Assembly (NCBI GenBank): GCA_000696115.1
Contig: JJOH01000096.1
Span: forward strand, 62,001 to 126,000
Length of the DNA: 64,000 bases
Direction of reading: 5' to 3'
Source of the DNA: Streptomyces olindensis
GTDB lineage: Bacteria; Actinomycetota; Actinomycetes; Streptomycetales; Streptomycetaceae
Positions 46,161 to 54,688 of the stretch are shown here, one piece after another. The translations under genes and the position numbers were made by a program. Numbering within the stretch: position 1 is the first letter of the stretch; every line of letters begins with the position of its first letter. The notes under the pieces were generated by a model. It was not told the DNA's origin. It ran no database searches and saw only the letters and a program-made list of their open reading frames with translations.

Positions 46161-46706
46161 CTACTTGAAGAGCAGGACGACGCCCCCCGCCGCGGCACCG
46201 AGTACCACCGCGGCCACTCCGTACCCGAGCCGGTGGGCGCGCATTACGGGCAGGAAGCGGTCGGCGGCGATACGGCCGGGCCCGGCCAGGGCCAGCCCGG
46301 TGGCCGTGGCGGCCACCAGGATGTCGAGCTCCATGCCCCCGTCCTTGTCCATCATGAAGAAGCCGCCGCCCGAGTTCACGGACATGGCGTTGAGCATCGT
46401 GCCGAGGACAGCGGCGCCGGCCAGCGGGGTGAGAAGGCCGAGGGCGAGACCGAGACCGCCCAGGGTCTCGGACAGCCCGGCGACGAGCGCCATGGTCTTG
46501 CCGGACGGGTAGCCGACCATCGTGAAGAACTGGCCGGTGCCTTCGAGGCCGCCGCCCCCGAACCAACCGAACAGCTTCTGGGTGCCGTGACCGACCAGGA
46601 GGAAGCCCAGTGCGAGGCGGAGGATCAGCAGTGCCGCGTCGTAGGCGTGCGGCGGGACGTGGCTCTCGGAGCGGTGGGAGCGGACGAAGTGCCCGGCGGG
46701 GCACAC
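46161..46706 (-). CDS. DoxX-family membrane protein
   Basis: A 181-residue protein with four membrane segments. The first has LILRLALGFLLVGHGTQKLFGWF, a strong DoxX signature; MLNAMSVNSGG is near the third. The GTG start at 46706 gives a 20-residue hydrophilic lead and is uncertain. It acts in the membrane, in other bacteria linked to quinones or thiol/redox stress. Two 18-base direct repeats overlap the start region. Confidence 0.85.
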   Translation of the reverse strand: MCPAGHFVRSHRSESHVPPHAYDAALLILRLALGFLLVGHGTQKLFGWFGGGGLEGTGQFFTMVGYPSGKTMALVAGLSETLGGLGLALGLLTPLAGAAVLGTMLNAMSVNSGGGFFMMDKDGGMELDILVAATATGLALAGPGRIAADRFLPVMRAHRLGYGVAAVVLGAAAGGVVLLFK

Positions 46707-46740
46707 ACGAGACCAGATCGTCGGGCACGCACGAGATCAG
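46698..46740. repeat. two 18-bp direct repeats upstream of doxX-like gene
   Basis: GGGCACACACGAGACCAG (46698-46715) and GGGCACGCACGAGATCAG (46723-46740), 25 bases apart start to start with two differences. They could be tandem regulator sites. Confidence 0.5.
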
Positions 46741-46751
46741 AAAACAAACAC

Positions 46752-48014
46752 TCAGCGCAGCCGCCGCACATAGGCGTCCGCTTTCGGGCTGCGCGGGCCC
46801 GGCGCCAGGTTGTCTGCCGTTGACGAGAAGGCCACCGTCCGGGCCCGGGCGTCGAGCGGCCGATCCCCGGTGTCGGCCTGGACCGGGGTGCCGGCCGCGT
46901 CGGTGATCGCCACCCTGGTGCGGCCGTCGCGCAGGTCACGCAGGTACCAGGTGCCCAGGTCCGACGTGCCCGCGAACGCCCGGAAGAGCAGGTACCGGCC
47001 GTCGCGGCTCAGTGCCCCGTCGGCGGTCGACAGGGCGGGGTCGGGCGCCTCGACGATGCGCAGCGCGTCGGTGCGCAGGTCGCGGACGAAGACGTTGGAC
47101 CCGTCACCGTTGGTGTCCTCGGGGCCGAGGTCGGTGGACGTCGAGGTGAAGGAGGCGTACCGGCCGTTGCCGCTGATGCCTGCCTGGGACGCCCTGCCGT
47201 TGCCACGGGCGCCGTCGGGCGTGGTGTGCAGCGACCGGTGGGTCCCGGTGAGCGGGTCGGCCACCTTGACGTCGGAGGCCGGATTGTCGTACGGCCAGTA
47301 GCTGCTGTTCGTGTACACCATGACGCTGCCGTCGTCGCTCAGCAGCGGCCTGGTGGCCCGGTGCAGGGCGAACGGGTGCTTCGTCAACTCCCCGGTGCGC
47401 ATGTCGCGTACGGCGACCAACGCGCCCGGCCGGGGGACCGTCTCGCTCACGGCGAACGCGACATACCGACCGTCTGCGCTGACGGACGCGTGCAGCGCCC
47501 ACGTCAGGTAATTGCCGAGGTCGTTGCCGACGTACCTCACTTCCCCGGTCCGCAGGTCGCGCCAGTAGACCGACGACTTGTCGTGGACTTCGCCCGGTAT
47601 CAGGTCGGTCGAGGCCGACACGAAGACCACGTACCGTCCGTTCGCGCTGATGGCTCCCTCGGTGCCACCGAGCCGGGACTGGCCTCCGGCGGCGTCGGTG
47701 CTGACCCGCTGGGTGCGGCCGGTCCTCAGGTCCCGCAGGAAGACGTCCGGGGCGCCGTTCGTGTCATCGGGAACCAGGTTGGAGGCCGACGACGTGAAGA
47801 CCGCGTAGCGGCCGTCGGCGCTGAGCGACGGGGCTTCCGACGCGCCGTCGGCGCCCTGGCTGAGGCGGACGGAGTGCCCGGCGCCCGGCTTCTTCCCGTG
47901 GTGCTCGCGGTGCGGGTCGTGCGGTGCCGCCTGAGCCCCCGTCGGCGCCGACAACGCCGCCGCGCACACGCAGGCGGTGACGGCCACGGCTGTGGCTCCA
48001 AGTCTGCTTCGCAT
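46752..48014 (-). CDS. secreted TolB-like (PD40) beta-propeller protein
   Basis: A 420-residue exported protein. Signal peptide after ATG 48014 (MRSRLGATAVAVTACVCAA), then seven or so repeats of the PD40 type, e.g. SLSADGRYAVFTSSASNLVP followed by DTNG-PDVFLRDLRTG, each ending in a strand with the tag RDLRTG. Such propellers bind partners outside the cell; enzymatic activity is not expected. A GGGGGAAG site precedes the start. No partner gene is obvious. Confidence 0.87.
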   Translation of the reverse strand: MRSRLGATAVAVTACVCAAALSAPTGAQAAPHDPHREHHGKKPGAGHSVRLSQGADGASEAPSLSADGRYAVFTSSASNLVPDDTNGAPDVFLRDLRTGRTQRVSTDAAGGQSRLGGTEGAISANGRYVVFVSASTDLIPGEVHDKSSVYWRDLRTGEVRYVGNDLGNYLTWALHASVSADGRYVAFAVSETVPRPGALVAVRDMRTGELTKHPFALHRATRPLLSDDGSVMVYTNSSYWPYDNPASDVKVADPLTGTHRSLHTTPDGARGNGRASQAGISGNGRYASFTSTSTDLGPEDTNGDGSNVFVRDLRTDALRIVEAPDPALSTADGALSRDGRYLLFRAFAGTSDLGTWYLRDLRDGRTRVAITDAAGTPVQADTGDRPLDARARTVAFSSTADNLAPGPRSPKADAYVRRLR

Positions 48015-48445
48015 GATGTCTTCCCCCTTGACTCGTGCGGACGTGGACGCCCACCCGGGCTCGGCATGCCCCGCGCGCCAGGCGTCGGCGGCGGCCGTCA
48101 GCGTCGACCGGGCGGTCACACACCGGACGTCGCGGCGGCAGGCGGCGCGCCTTCGATGAAACTCCAACTGCCGCCCGTGGACAATCCGATGAATGCGGTA
48201 CAACCAGGCGGCGAGATCAGCGGTCCGCACGCTTGCCCAGTCCCGGCAAACGGGAGACGGCAGACGGCACGAGGACTGAGAAGCCGCCCAGTCGGCCCGG
48301 CGGTGCCGGGTGGTTTCGAGGGGCTTTCGTCCGCGGTCAGTTGTGTCGCCAGGGCGGTGATGCGTTCGGCCTCCGCTGCCCCCGACGGCGTACGGACCGT
48401 CTTCCAGGACCTGTCCGACGACGTGGCCACCGCCCCTGAAAGGCC

Positions 48446-48562
48446 GTCAAGGACGCCGTGGAAGACCTGGACGTCGACCGCATCGACGGGCCTGGCCTCA
48501 TCCCGCAGCCCAACGCCGACCTCGCCCACCAGTTCCACAACCTCGTCCCCACCGACCACTGA
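48446..48562 (+). pseudogene. C-terminal relic of an unrecognised gene
   Basis: The frame reading AVKDAVEDLDVDRIDGPG and IPQPNADLAHQFHNLVPTDH ends at TGA 48560-48562 and is followed directly by a hairpin. Upstream, similar-looking sequence (VRTVFQDLSDDVAT) lies in a neighbouring frame, which suggests a frameshifted gene. I do not recognise the family. Confidence 0.3.
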
Positions 48563-48565
48563 CAA

Positions 48566-48587
48566 CCGAAACCGCGTGCGGTCTCGG
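48566..48587 (+). terminator. terminator-like hairpin
   Basis: CCGAAACCGC-GT-GCGGTCTCGG, ten-base arms with one mismatch, immediately after the relic stop codon. Confidence 0.5.
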
Positions 48588-48689
48588 AGACAGTCGGCTC
48601 CGTTTGTGTCTACGGCACACGTGGGGGCAGGAGGAAGGCTGGCCGTTTGAGCGCTCGTCAGCGCCAGGCCGGTCGGTGGCACGGGCGGT

Positions 48690-49610
48690 GTGAGAGGGCG
48701 GGAGGTTCGGGCCTTGTTCGAGGGTTTCGACACAAAGCGGGTTGAGGTCGATGAGGGATCGATCTTTGTCCGCCATGGCGGGGAAGGGCCGCCGGTGGTG
48801 CTTCTGCACGGACACCCCCGCACCTCTGCCACCTGGCATCGTGTCGCCCCGCTTCTCGTCCAGCGGGGTTTCACCGTCGTCTGTCCCGATCTTCGCGGGT
48901 ACGGGCGGTCCACGGGACCGGCACCCACCGCGGATCACGCGGGATACTCCAAGCGGGCCGTCGCCGGTGACGTGGTGGAGGTGATGCGCTCCCTCGGACA
49001 TGGCCGGTTCGCACTTGCCGGCCATGATCGCGGAGGTTACGTCGCGCTGCGTCTCGTCCTCGATCACCCAGCGGCGGTCTCGCGGGTGGCGCTGATGGAC
49101 TGTCTGCCTCTCACCGAGCATCTGTCCCGCATCACGACCGAGTTCGCTACACAGTGGTGGCACTGGTTCTTCTTCGCCCAGCCGGACATCCCCGAGCGCG
49201 TCATCAACGCCGATCCGGACAGCTGGTACCGAGGCGACCCCCGGGCCATGGGGCAGGAGAACTACGACGAGTGGCGTGCGGCCACGCGCAACCCCGACGT
49301 GGTGCGGGCCATGCTGGAGGACTACCGGGCGGGCCTCACCATCGACCGCCGACACGAGGAGGACGACCGCGTCGCCGGGGCACAGATCCACTGCCCGGCA
49401 CTGATCCTCTGGTCACTGCGAGACGACCTCGAGGACCTGTACGGGGACCCACTGAAGATCTGGCGGTCATGGGCGTCGGACGTACGCGGCCACGGCATCG
49501 ACTCCGGACACCACGTCGCAGAAGAGGCCCCGGAAGCGCTCGCCTCCTCCCTCGCTGAATTCTTCGCCGGGCAGCATCACGAGACCCGGGAGAACATCAC
49601 CATGGCATGA
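48690..49610 (+). CDS. alpha/beta hydrolase, haloacetate dehalogenase-like
   Basis: A 306-residue alpha/beta hydrolase with close similarity in wording to fluoroacetate dehalogenases: LLHGHPRTSATWHRVAPLL, VCPDLRGYGRS, nucleophilic Asp in GHDRGG, WWHWFFFAQPDIPERVI, and DYRAGLTID. The catalytic His is in GHHVAEEAPE. The second arginine that grips the carboxylate in fluoroacetate dehalogenase (HDRGGR) is Tyr here (HDRGGY), so another substrate, such as an epoxide or other haloacid, is likely. The GTG 48690 start is uncertain; a TTG at 48714 has a better-placed GGGAGG. Confidence 0.85.
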   Translation: MRGREVRALFEGFDTKRVEVDEGSIFVRHGGEGPPVVLLHGHPRTSATWHRVAPLLVQRGFTVVCPDLRGYGRSTGPAPTADHAGYSKRAVAGDVVEVMRSLGHGRFALAGHDRGGYVALRLVLDHPAAVSRVALMDCLPLTEHLSRITTEFATQWWHWFFFAQPDIPERVINADPDSWYRGDPRAMGQENYDEWRAATRNPDVVRAMLEDYRAGLTIDRRHEEDDRVAGAQIHCPALILWSLRDDLEDLYGDPLKIWRSWASDVRGHGIDSGHHVAEEAPEALASSLAEFFAGQHHETRENITMA

Positions 49611-49759
49611 CCGGCGCCGTGGCGTGGACTCAGCTGCCTGGTGGCCGGACACCGGCTGCGGCCGATAGCGGCGGCGCCGGGGAGGAGTCCTGTCGCTGTC
49701 GCGCTGCGGACCGCCCATGCATCGGCGTTGCCGTTCATCTGGAAGTATCCGGGTCGGGC

Positions 49760-51007
49760 TCAGCCGGGCACCGGATCTTCGCAGGGGGGCAGCGGTTCCC
49801 CGGTCCCTGTGGTCAGCGCGCGGATGGAGGGGGTGGCGACCATGGTGAGCGTGGCGAGGAGGATGAGCGCGGCGGCCGCGTAGAGGGTGGCTTCGAGGCC
49901 GAGGAGGAGTACCGCGGGTCCGGCGGCGAACTGGGCGAGTGGCAGCGCGAGGTAGGAGCCGAGGTCGTCGTAGGCGTAGACGCGGGCCAGACGGTCTTCG
50001 GGGATCTGCTCGTTGAGGGTCGAGTACCAGGCGACGCCGGCCTGTTCGACGCCCACGCCCGCCACGAAGTTGGCCACGACCAGCAGCCAGGTACAGGGGG
50101 CGAGCGCGAGGAGCAGCGGGGTCATCGCTGTCAGGGCCATCAGCGCGCAGCCGGTCAGGATCGCGCGCCGGGGCCGCCAGCTCAGCGACAGTACGCCGCC
50201 GGCGACCGCGCCGAGCGAGGACGCGGCCACGGCCAGGCCCCAGCCGGTGCGGCCGATGTCGGTGGTGTCGGCGACGGCGGGGCCGAGGACGGTGAAGGAG
50301 GCGGTGATGCCGGCGTTGAGGAAACAGAAGGCGACCACGATCACCCACACCCAGGTGCGGGAGGTGAATTCCCGCCAGCCGACGCGCAGTTCGTGCACCA
50401 GGCCGGGGCTGGGCGGGGGCGGCGCGGTCTTGAGGCGGACCAGCGCGAAGGTCGCGGCGGCGAGCGCGAAGCTGAGCGCGTCGACGGCCAGGCCCCAGCC
50501 GGGACCGATGGCGGCGACCAGTACGCCGCCCAGCGAGGCGCCGATGATCATCGCGCTGCTGCCCGCCATCCGGGAGAGCGCGAGGGCGGCACGGCGGGAC
50601 TCGGCCGGCACGGTCTGCGGCAGCAGGGCCTGGGCGGCGGGCTGATAGCAGGAACTTGACGCTCCGTTGACCGCCGCGAGCACCATGAGCAGGGGGATGG
50701 CGGCGCTGTGGGTGAGAACCACGGCGGCCGTCACCGTCTGGCTCGCGGCACTGACCACGCTGCTGCCGACCAGCAGCGGGCCGCGCGGCAGCCGGTCCGC
50801 CAGGACGCCGCCGTACAACAGGAAGAGGATGCTGGTGAGGGAGTGGGCACCGACCACCAGTCCGAGCGAGCCGACCGAGCCGGTGGCGTCGAGCACGGCG
50901 AAGGCCAGGGCGATCGGCGCCACCCCGTTGCCGAGCAGGTTGGCAGTCGTCCCGATGAAGAGGTGACGGAACGGACGGTGACGCAGAGGCGCCAGGGCGG
51001 CAGACAT
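49760..51007 (-). CDS. MFS exporter (EntS-like)
   Basis: A 415-residue MFS protein with 12 segments of the DHA3/EntS type (FRHLFIGTTANLLGNGVAPIAL at the start, GGVLADRLPRGPLLVG in loop 2-3). These proteins export siderophores or macrolides. The ATG at 51007 is preferred because the conserved start (LRHRPFRHLF) follows within ten residues. No biosynthetic genes are nearby. Confidence 0.85.
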   Translation of the reverse strand: MSAALAPLRHRPFRHLFIGTTANLLGNGVAPIALAFAVLDATGSVGSLGLVVGAHSLTSILFLLYGGVLADRLPRGPLLVGSSVVSAASQTVTAAVVLTHSAAIPLLMVLAAVNGASSSCYQPAAQALLPQTVPAESRRAALALSRMAGSSAMIIGASLGGVLVAAIGPGWGLAVDALSFALAAATFALVRLKTAPPPPSPGLVHELRVGWREFTSRTWVWVIVVAFCFLNAGITASFTVLGPAVADTTDIGRTGWGLAVAASSLGAVAGGVLSLSWRPRRAILTGCALMALTAMTPLLLALAPCTWLLVVANFVAGVGVEQAGVAWYSTLNEQIPEDRLARVYAYDDLGSYLALPLAQFAAGPAVLLLGLEATLYAAAALILLATLTMVATPSIRALTTGTGEPLPPCEDPVPG

Positions 51008-51406
51008 GCGCCTGATCGTCCGCACCGGGCGACGCGCCCGTCAACGGATTTCATGACCGGGCATGACCCCGCCGGTCGACGGCACCGAGGTCAGGCCCCG
51101 CCGCCCGAGCACGCACCAGAGACCTGGTCCAAAAAGTCGCGATGCCGGCGTCCGGGTGATCTCAGCGTCGGCGGTGAGGCCGGGAACGGTTGGCGCTCGC
51201 CGACCTTCCAGGACCGCTCATGATCTGCGTACCCGCGGGGCGGATCACAGCCCGCCACGCCGCGCTTGCCCCACAAGCGATGCGCTCCTCTGATCACTCC
51301 TGATCACTTGCCGACGCTTGACCCACTGGCTTGGGCGCCAGGAAGGCGGCTCCCTGGCGTTCAAGCTGGGATGAGCACGCGGCCGGCTTCCCACAACGGG
51401 GTTGCG
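51008..51406. other. intergenic region
   Basis: 399 bases with no supported gene. A hairpin near the isochorismatase end is listed separately; TGATCACT occurs twice in tandem near 51293-51308. Confidence 0.4.
51336..51359 (-). terminator. possible terminator of isochorismatase-like gene
   Basis: CGCCAGG/CCTGGCG seven-base stem with a ten-base loop, 48 bases past the stop at 51407 on the minus strand. Confidence 0.4.
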
Positions 51407-51970
51407 CTACTGCGGTGCGATGGCTTTGAGCCAGTCTTCGACGGTGAGGACGTCTGCCCACTGCGGGAACAGTTTTTCGGTGAGCATCCGGTGCACCTCG
51501 GGGTCGGTGTCGAGGCAGCCGTCCGCCAGGACGGTGAGGCCGAAGTCCAGGTCGATGGCACGCCACAGGGTGGACAGCACCACGGCGCTGGTGGCGATGC
51601 CGGTGAGAACAAGGCTGTCGATATCGCGAGCCCTGAGTACCACGTCGAGGTCGCTGCCCGAGAACGCACTCCCTCGTCTCTTCGTGACCACGACGTCGCC
51701 TTGCTGGGGCGCGACGTCGTGATGGATCTCGGTGCCAGGGGCCCCTTCGGTGAACAGGCCGGCCTGCACGGCGTTCGTCATCACTTTGTTTCGGGGGCTG
51801 ACCACTGGATCGCCCGGCCGTAAGCCAAGCACCACGTAGATCACGGTGATACCGGCAGCGCGGGCGCCGTCGATCGCCCGGCGCAATCGCGGTAGGTATC
51901 CGGAACCGTCATCGGCGATGGCCACGACGTCCCGTTGGACGTCCATCACCAGAAGTGCGCTGTTCGTCAT
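51407..51970 (-). CDS. isochorismatase-fold protein lacking the catalytic Cys
   Basis: A 187-residue isochorismatase/cysteine-hydrolase fold. The Asp (LLVMDVQRDV) and Lys (VVVTKRRGSAFSGSDLD) of the triad are present. The position that holds Cys in nicotinamidase-like enzymes (T-G-x-x-T-x-x-C-V-x-x-T) reads GIATSAVVLST, with Val in place of Cys. It may therefore be an isochorismatase-like hydrolase of a vinyl ether, or inactive. ATG 51970. Confidence 0.85.
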   Translation of the reverse strand: MTNSALLVMDVQRDVVAIADDGSGYLPRLRRAIDGARAAGITVIYVVLGLRPGDPVVSPRNKVMTNAVQAGLFTEGAPGTEIHHDVAPQQGDVVVTKRRGSAFSGSDLDVVLRARDIDSLVLTGIATSAVVLSTLWRAIDLDFGLTVLADGCLDTDPEVHRMLTEKLFPQWADVLTVEDWLKAIAPQ

Positions 51971-52080
51971 GCCTGCCGTCCCTTCTGCGTGGGGAACCAG
52001 GGCAAGTCTGGTGGATCTGCCGAACTGCGGTGGGATTTCCGGCGATTCGAAGATCGCGGGGTTCTGCTCGCGCTGCCACG

Positions 52081-52755
52081 ATGCTCCGCATGGAGATCCG
52101 GACGTCCAGCCCCATGCGGGTGCGAGCGGCACACGTCGCAGACTGGCAAGCACTCAACGCGATCGACTCGACCGCCGCAGCAGGCGACGACGCACGGAGC
52201 GCACACATTCGGCGGTGGTTGGAACAGGGGTCCGTCCTCCTCGCCGAAGGCCCGTCAGGCATCGTGGGTTACAGCGTTCTGGAGTACACGTTCTTCGAAC
52301 AGGGTTTCATCACCATGCTGATGGTCTCGCCAAACGCTCGCCGACGGGGCATCGGCGCTCACCTTCTCCAAGCGGCCGAAGCGACCTGCTCCGCCCCGAA
52401 GCTGTTCACCTCTACGAACGTCTCGAACCATCCCAACTGCAACCGCTCAGAAGCTAGAACAGACTCAACCCCGGCTGCGCGCATGCCTACGTGCTCGACA
52501 GGTTGCTGTCTCGTTGCCGCTGTGGACGTGCCGGACCGGCCGGTTGGGCGTGGTGTGGTGATCCGCTGCCTTGGTGGCGCTGATGACGCCGCCTGCCGCG
52601 AGCAGGACAAGCTGCCTTGGCGGTGGCTGTTCAGCAAGCGCACGGAAGGCGGGACCAGTCGTGCCACCGACGGCGCGGCCAGTGGCACGCCCACCGACCG
52701 GGACTGCGGCCAGTGTCACGCCGGACTGATGACTTTCTTGCGTAGGTGGCCGTAG
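52081..52755 (+). CDS. GNAT-family acetyltransferase with degenerate C-terminus
   Basis: The first 120 codons from ATG 52081 make a GNAT fold: MRVRAAHVADWQALNAID, the acetyl-CoA loop segment VSPNARRRGIGAHLLQAAE and the beta-strand LFTSTNVSNH. After about 52435 the frame runs into Ser/Arg/Cys-rich text with no GNAT likeness and finally overlaps the asnC-like gene on the other strand. A neighbouring frame reads QLQPLRS then stops at 52457. The enzyme probably lost its last strand by a frameshift. Confidence 0.6.
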   Translation: MLRMEIRTSSPMRVRAAHVADWQALNAIDSTAAAGDDARSAHIRRWLEQGSVLLAEGPSGIVGYSVLEYTFFEQGFITMLMVSPNARRRGIGAHLLQAAEATCSAPKLFTSTNVSNHPNCNRSEARTDSTPAARMPTCSTGCCLVAAVDVPDRPVGRGVVIRCLGGADDAACREQDKLPWRWLFSKRTEGGTSRATDGAASGTPTDRDCGQCHAGLMTFLRRWP

Positions 52756-53168
52756 ACCACCGACGTCCGTACGTCGGCGAGTTCCGGGCGTTTCGCCAGC
52801 TTTTCCAGGACCACTGCGTGGAGGTGGTCGGTGTCCCGGACGGCGACGTGTACGAGGAAGTCGTCGTTGCCGGTGAGGACGAAGATCGAGACGACTTCGG
52901 GCATCGCCTCCAGGAAGGTCTGGAAGGCTTCGATCACGGCACGTGTCGGCGGGCGGACGCGTACGGCGATCACCGCCTGCAATCCCCGGCCGATCGCCGC
53001 GAGGTCTGCCTCCGCGTGAAACCCCGTCAGGACACCGCTTCTGCGCAGTGACCGGACGCGCTCCAGACACGTCGACGGGGCGATGCCGAGTTCCTCCGCC
53101 ATGTCCCGGTTGGTGCGCCGACCGTCCTCCTGCAACATCCGCACCAATGCCGAATCTAGTTCGTCCAC
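52716..53168 (-). CDS. Lrp/AsnC-family regulator
   Basis: A 150-residue Lrp-type regulator. Helix-turn-helix in residues 1-50 (LVRMLQEDGRRTNRDMAEEL, GIAPSTCLERVRSLRRSGVL) and an RAM/ACT-like effector domain (IAVRVRPPT, VVSIFVLTGNDDFLVHV). GTG 53168 keeps the standard start (V-DELD). It is divergent from an EamA exporter; AsnC/EamA pairs usually control amino acid efflux. The interval carries an inverted repeat CCGAAGGTAATTCGG. Confidence 0.92.
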   Translation of the reverse strand: MDELDSALVRMLQEDGRRTNRDMAEELGIAPSTCLERVRSLRRSGVLTGFHAEADLAAIGRGLQAVIAVRVRPPTRAVIEAFQTFLEAMPEVVSIFVLTGNDDFLVHVAVRDTDHLHAVVLEKLAKRPELADVRTSVVYGHLRKKVISPA

Positions 53169-53190
53169 GCTTGCCTCACTCCGCGAGATT

Positions 53191-53205
53191 CCGAAGGTAA
53201 TTCGG
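53191..53205. promoter_or_regulatory. Lrp-type site CCGAAGGTAATTCGG
   Basis: Five-base arms CCGAA/TTCGG with a five-base A/T-containing centre, 22 bases upstream of the asnC start codon in the divergent promoter region. Confidence 0.55.
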
Positions 53206-53313
53206 CCTCTTCGCATTGCTGTCGATGATCTTGTTAGTCTCCAGCCTACTTGGCTGACGTTCGTTCGGTCACGGCGTGGTAGGCGGCACTGGGCAGCGGA
53301 GGGGCGGCTCGAT

Positions 53314-54360
53314 ATGCGTGAACGTGGAACCACTGTTGGGGCGGTGTGTGCGGTCATGGCAGCCGCACTGTTCTGGAGCAGTTCGTACGCGGTGACCAAG
53401 CGCGTGCTGGAGGACGCCGGCCCGCTCAGCATCGGCGCCATCCGGTTCACCCTCGCGGCGTTACTCCTGGGCGTGATGGTACGGATGAGCCGGCACCGCC
53501 CGGCCCGGCCGGCCCCCAGGCAGAGGCGGCAGCTCTACCTGAGCGGCTTCCTCGGTATCACGGTGTACTTCATCCTGGAGAACGTCGGCGTCGATCTGTC
53601 CACGGCATCCGACGCGTCGCTGATCGTGGCCACGTACCCGCTGATGACGATGGTGGTAGAACTGGTCGTCTTCCGCACGCGGATGCCGCTGCTGAGGGTG
53701 ACCGGCGTGCTGCTGGCTACCGTCGGCGCCTTCCTCGTCGTACGCAACGGCGCCGAGGCCGGGGGCAGTTCGCGCTGGCTGGGGGACATCCTGCTGCTGC
53801 TCGGCGGGTTGGCCTGGGCCGGCTACAACGTGCTCGGCAAACGCGCGAGCGCCGGCCAGGACGCTACGAGCGTCACCTACTACCAGACCCTGGCAGGCGC
53901 GGGCGGCTTCCTGCTCGCGTCCCTGCTGGAGGCCGACGAGTGGCGGATGCCGGGTGCGACCGCGTCAGCGCTGCTGGCCTACCTGGCCGTGGCGTGCTCG
54001 GTCGGCGGCTTCCTGCTCTACAACTACGGCCTGCGCGCGATGGCGTCGAGTGTCGCTGTCAACATCCTCAATCTGGTCCCGGTCTTCGGTGTCATCGGCG
54101 CCGTCGTGATCAACGGTGAGTCGATCAGGCCCGCCCAGGTCACGGGCGGCCTGATCATCATCGTCGGAGTGGCGCTGGGCATGATGGACAGGGAACAGGG
54201 AGCTATGGAGAAGCTGGACGCGCGGGGCAGCGAACCCGCCGGGACTGCGACCGCCCGGACCGCGGCGGAGGTCAGGCCCACGCGGGACAAGCCCGAAGCG
54301 GACGTACCGACTGCTGCGTATGGAGTGATCAACGGGGCACCGCGACGAGTTCTGGATTGA
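53314..54360 (+). CDS. EamA/DMT-family exporter
   Basis: A 348-residue membrane protein with ten segments in two EamA repeats; typical starts are FWSSSYAVTKRVLE and WLGDILLLLGGLAWAGYNVL, and YNYGLRAMASSVAVNILNLV in helix 9-10. The last 55 residues are a hydrophilic tail. ATG 53314 follows GGAGG. It is divergent from the Lrp/AsnC gene, so an amino-acid-responsive exporter is likely. Confidence 0.88.
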   Translation: MRERGTTVGAVCAVMAAALFWSSSYAVTKRVLEDAGPLSIGAIRFTLAALLLGVMVRMSRHRPARPAPRQRRQLYLSGFLGITVYFILENVGVDLSTASDASLIVATYPLMTMVVELVVFRTRMPLLRVTGVLLATVGAFLVVRNGAEAGGSSRWLGDILLLLGGLAWAGYNVLGKRASAGQDATSVTYYQTLAGAGGFLLASLLEADEWRMPGATASALLAYLAVACSVGGFLLYNYGLRAMASSVAVNILNLVPVFGVIGAVVINGESIRPAQVTGGLIIIVGVALGMMDREQGAMEKLDARGSEPAGTATARTAAEVRPTRDKPEADVPTAAYGVINGAPRRVLD

Positions 54361-54688
54361 AGTCGCCTAGCGCTGCCGAGACCGGCCTGCGTTGAGTGAA
54401 GGGCTCCTGGCACTGCTTGCCTCCTCCCCGCCTGTCCGGGCACGACGAAGGAATCGGCCACGTGTTGCGCCGGCCCGGCCCCTCGACGCCCGCATCCCGC
54501 AGTGCGTCGATGTCCAGGAGCGGTGTTTCTGACCAAAGGCGGGGGTGCTCCGGCCCGGGTTGACCTGTCGGGCGTGTGGCTGTGGTCGGGCGACACCGGT
54601 CCCGCTCGCGGAGCCTGTAACGCCCACTGGCGTTTCACCTGAGCGGTACTCAGGAGCTAGGTGTGCTGTTCCGGGACGTTGGTGACGG
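54361..54688. other. intergenic region before decayed IS481 element
   Basis: 328 bases with no gene recognised. The last part should once have coded the N-terminal helix-turn-helix of the transposase. Confidence 0.4.

Larger units (their letters stand above)
48015..48689. other. intergenic region with a coding relic
   Basis: 675 bases. Only the 3' part holds anything recognisable: a short coding remnant ending at 48562 and a hairpin at 48566-48587 (separate entries). The first 400 bases show no feature. Confidence 0.5.
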
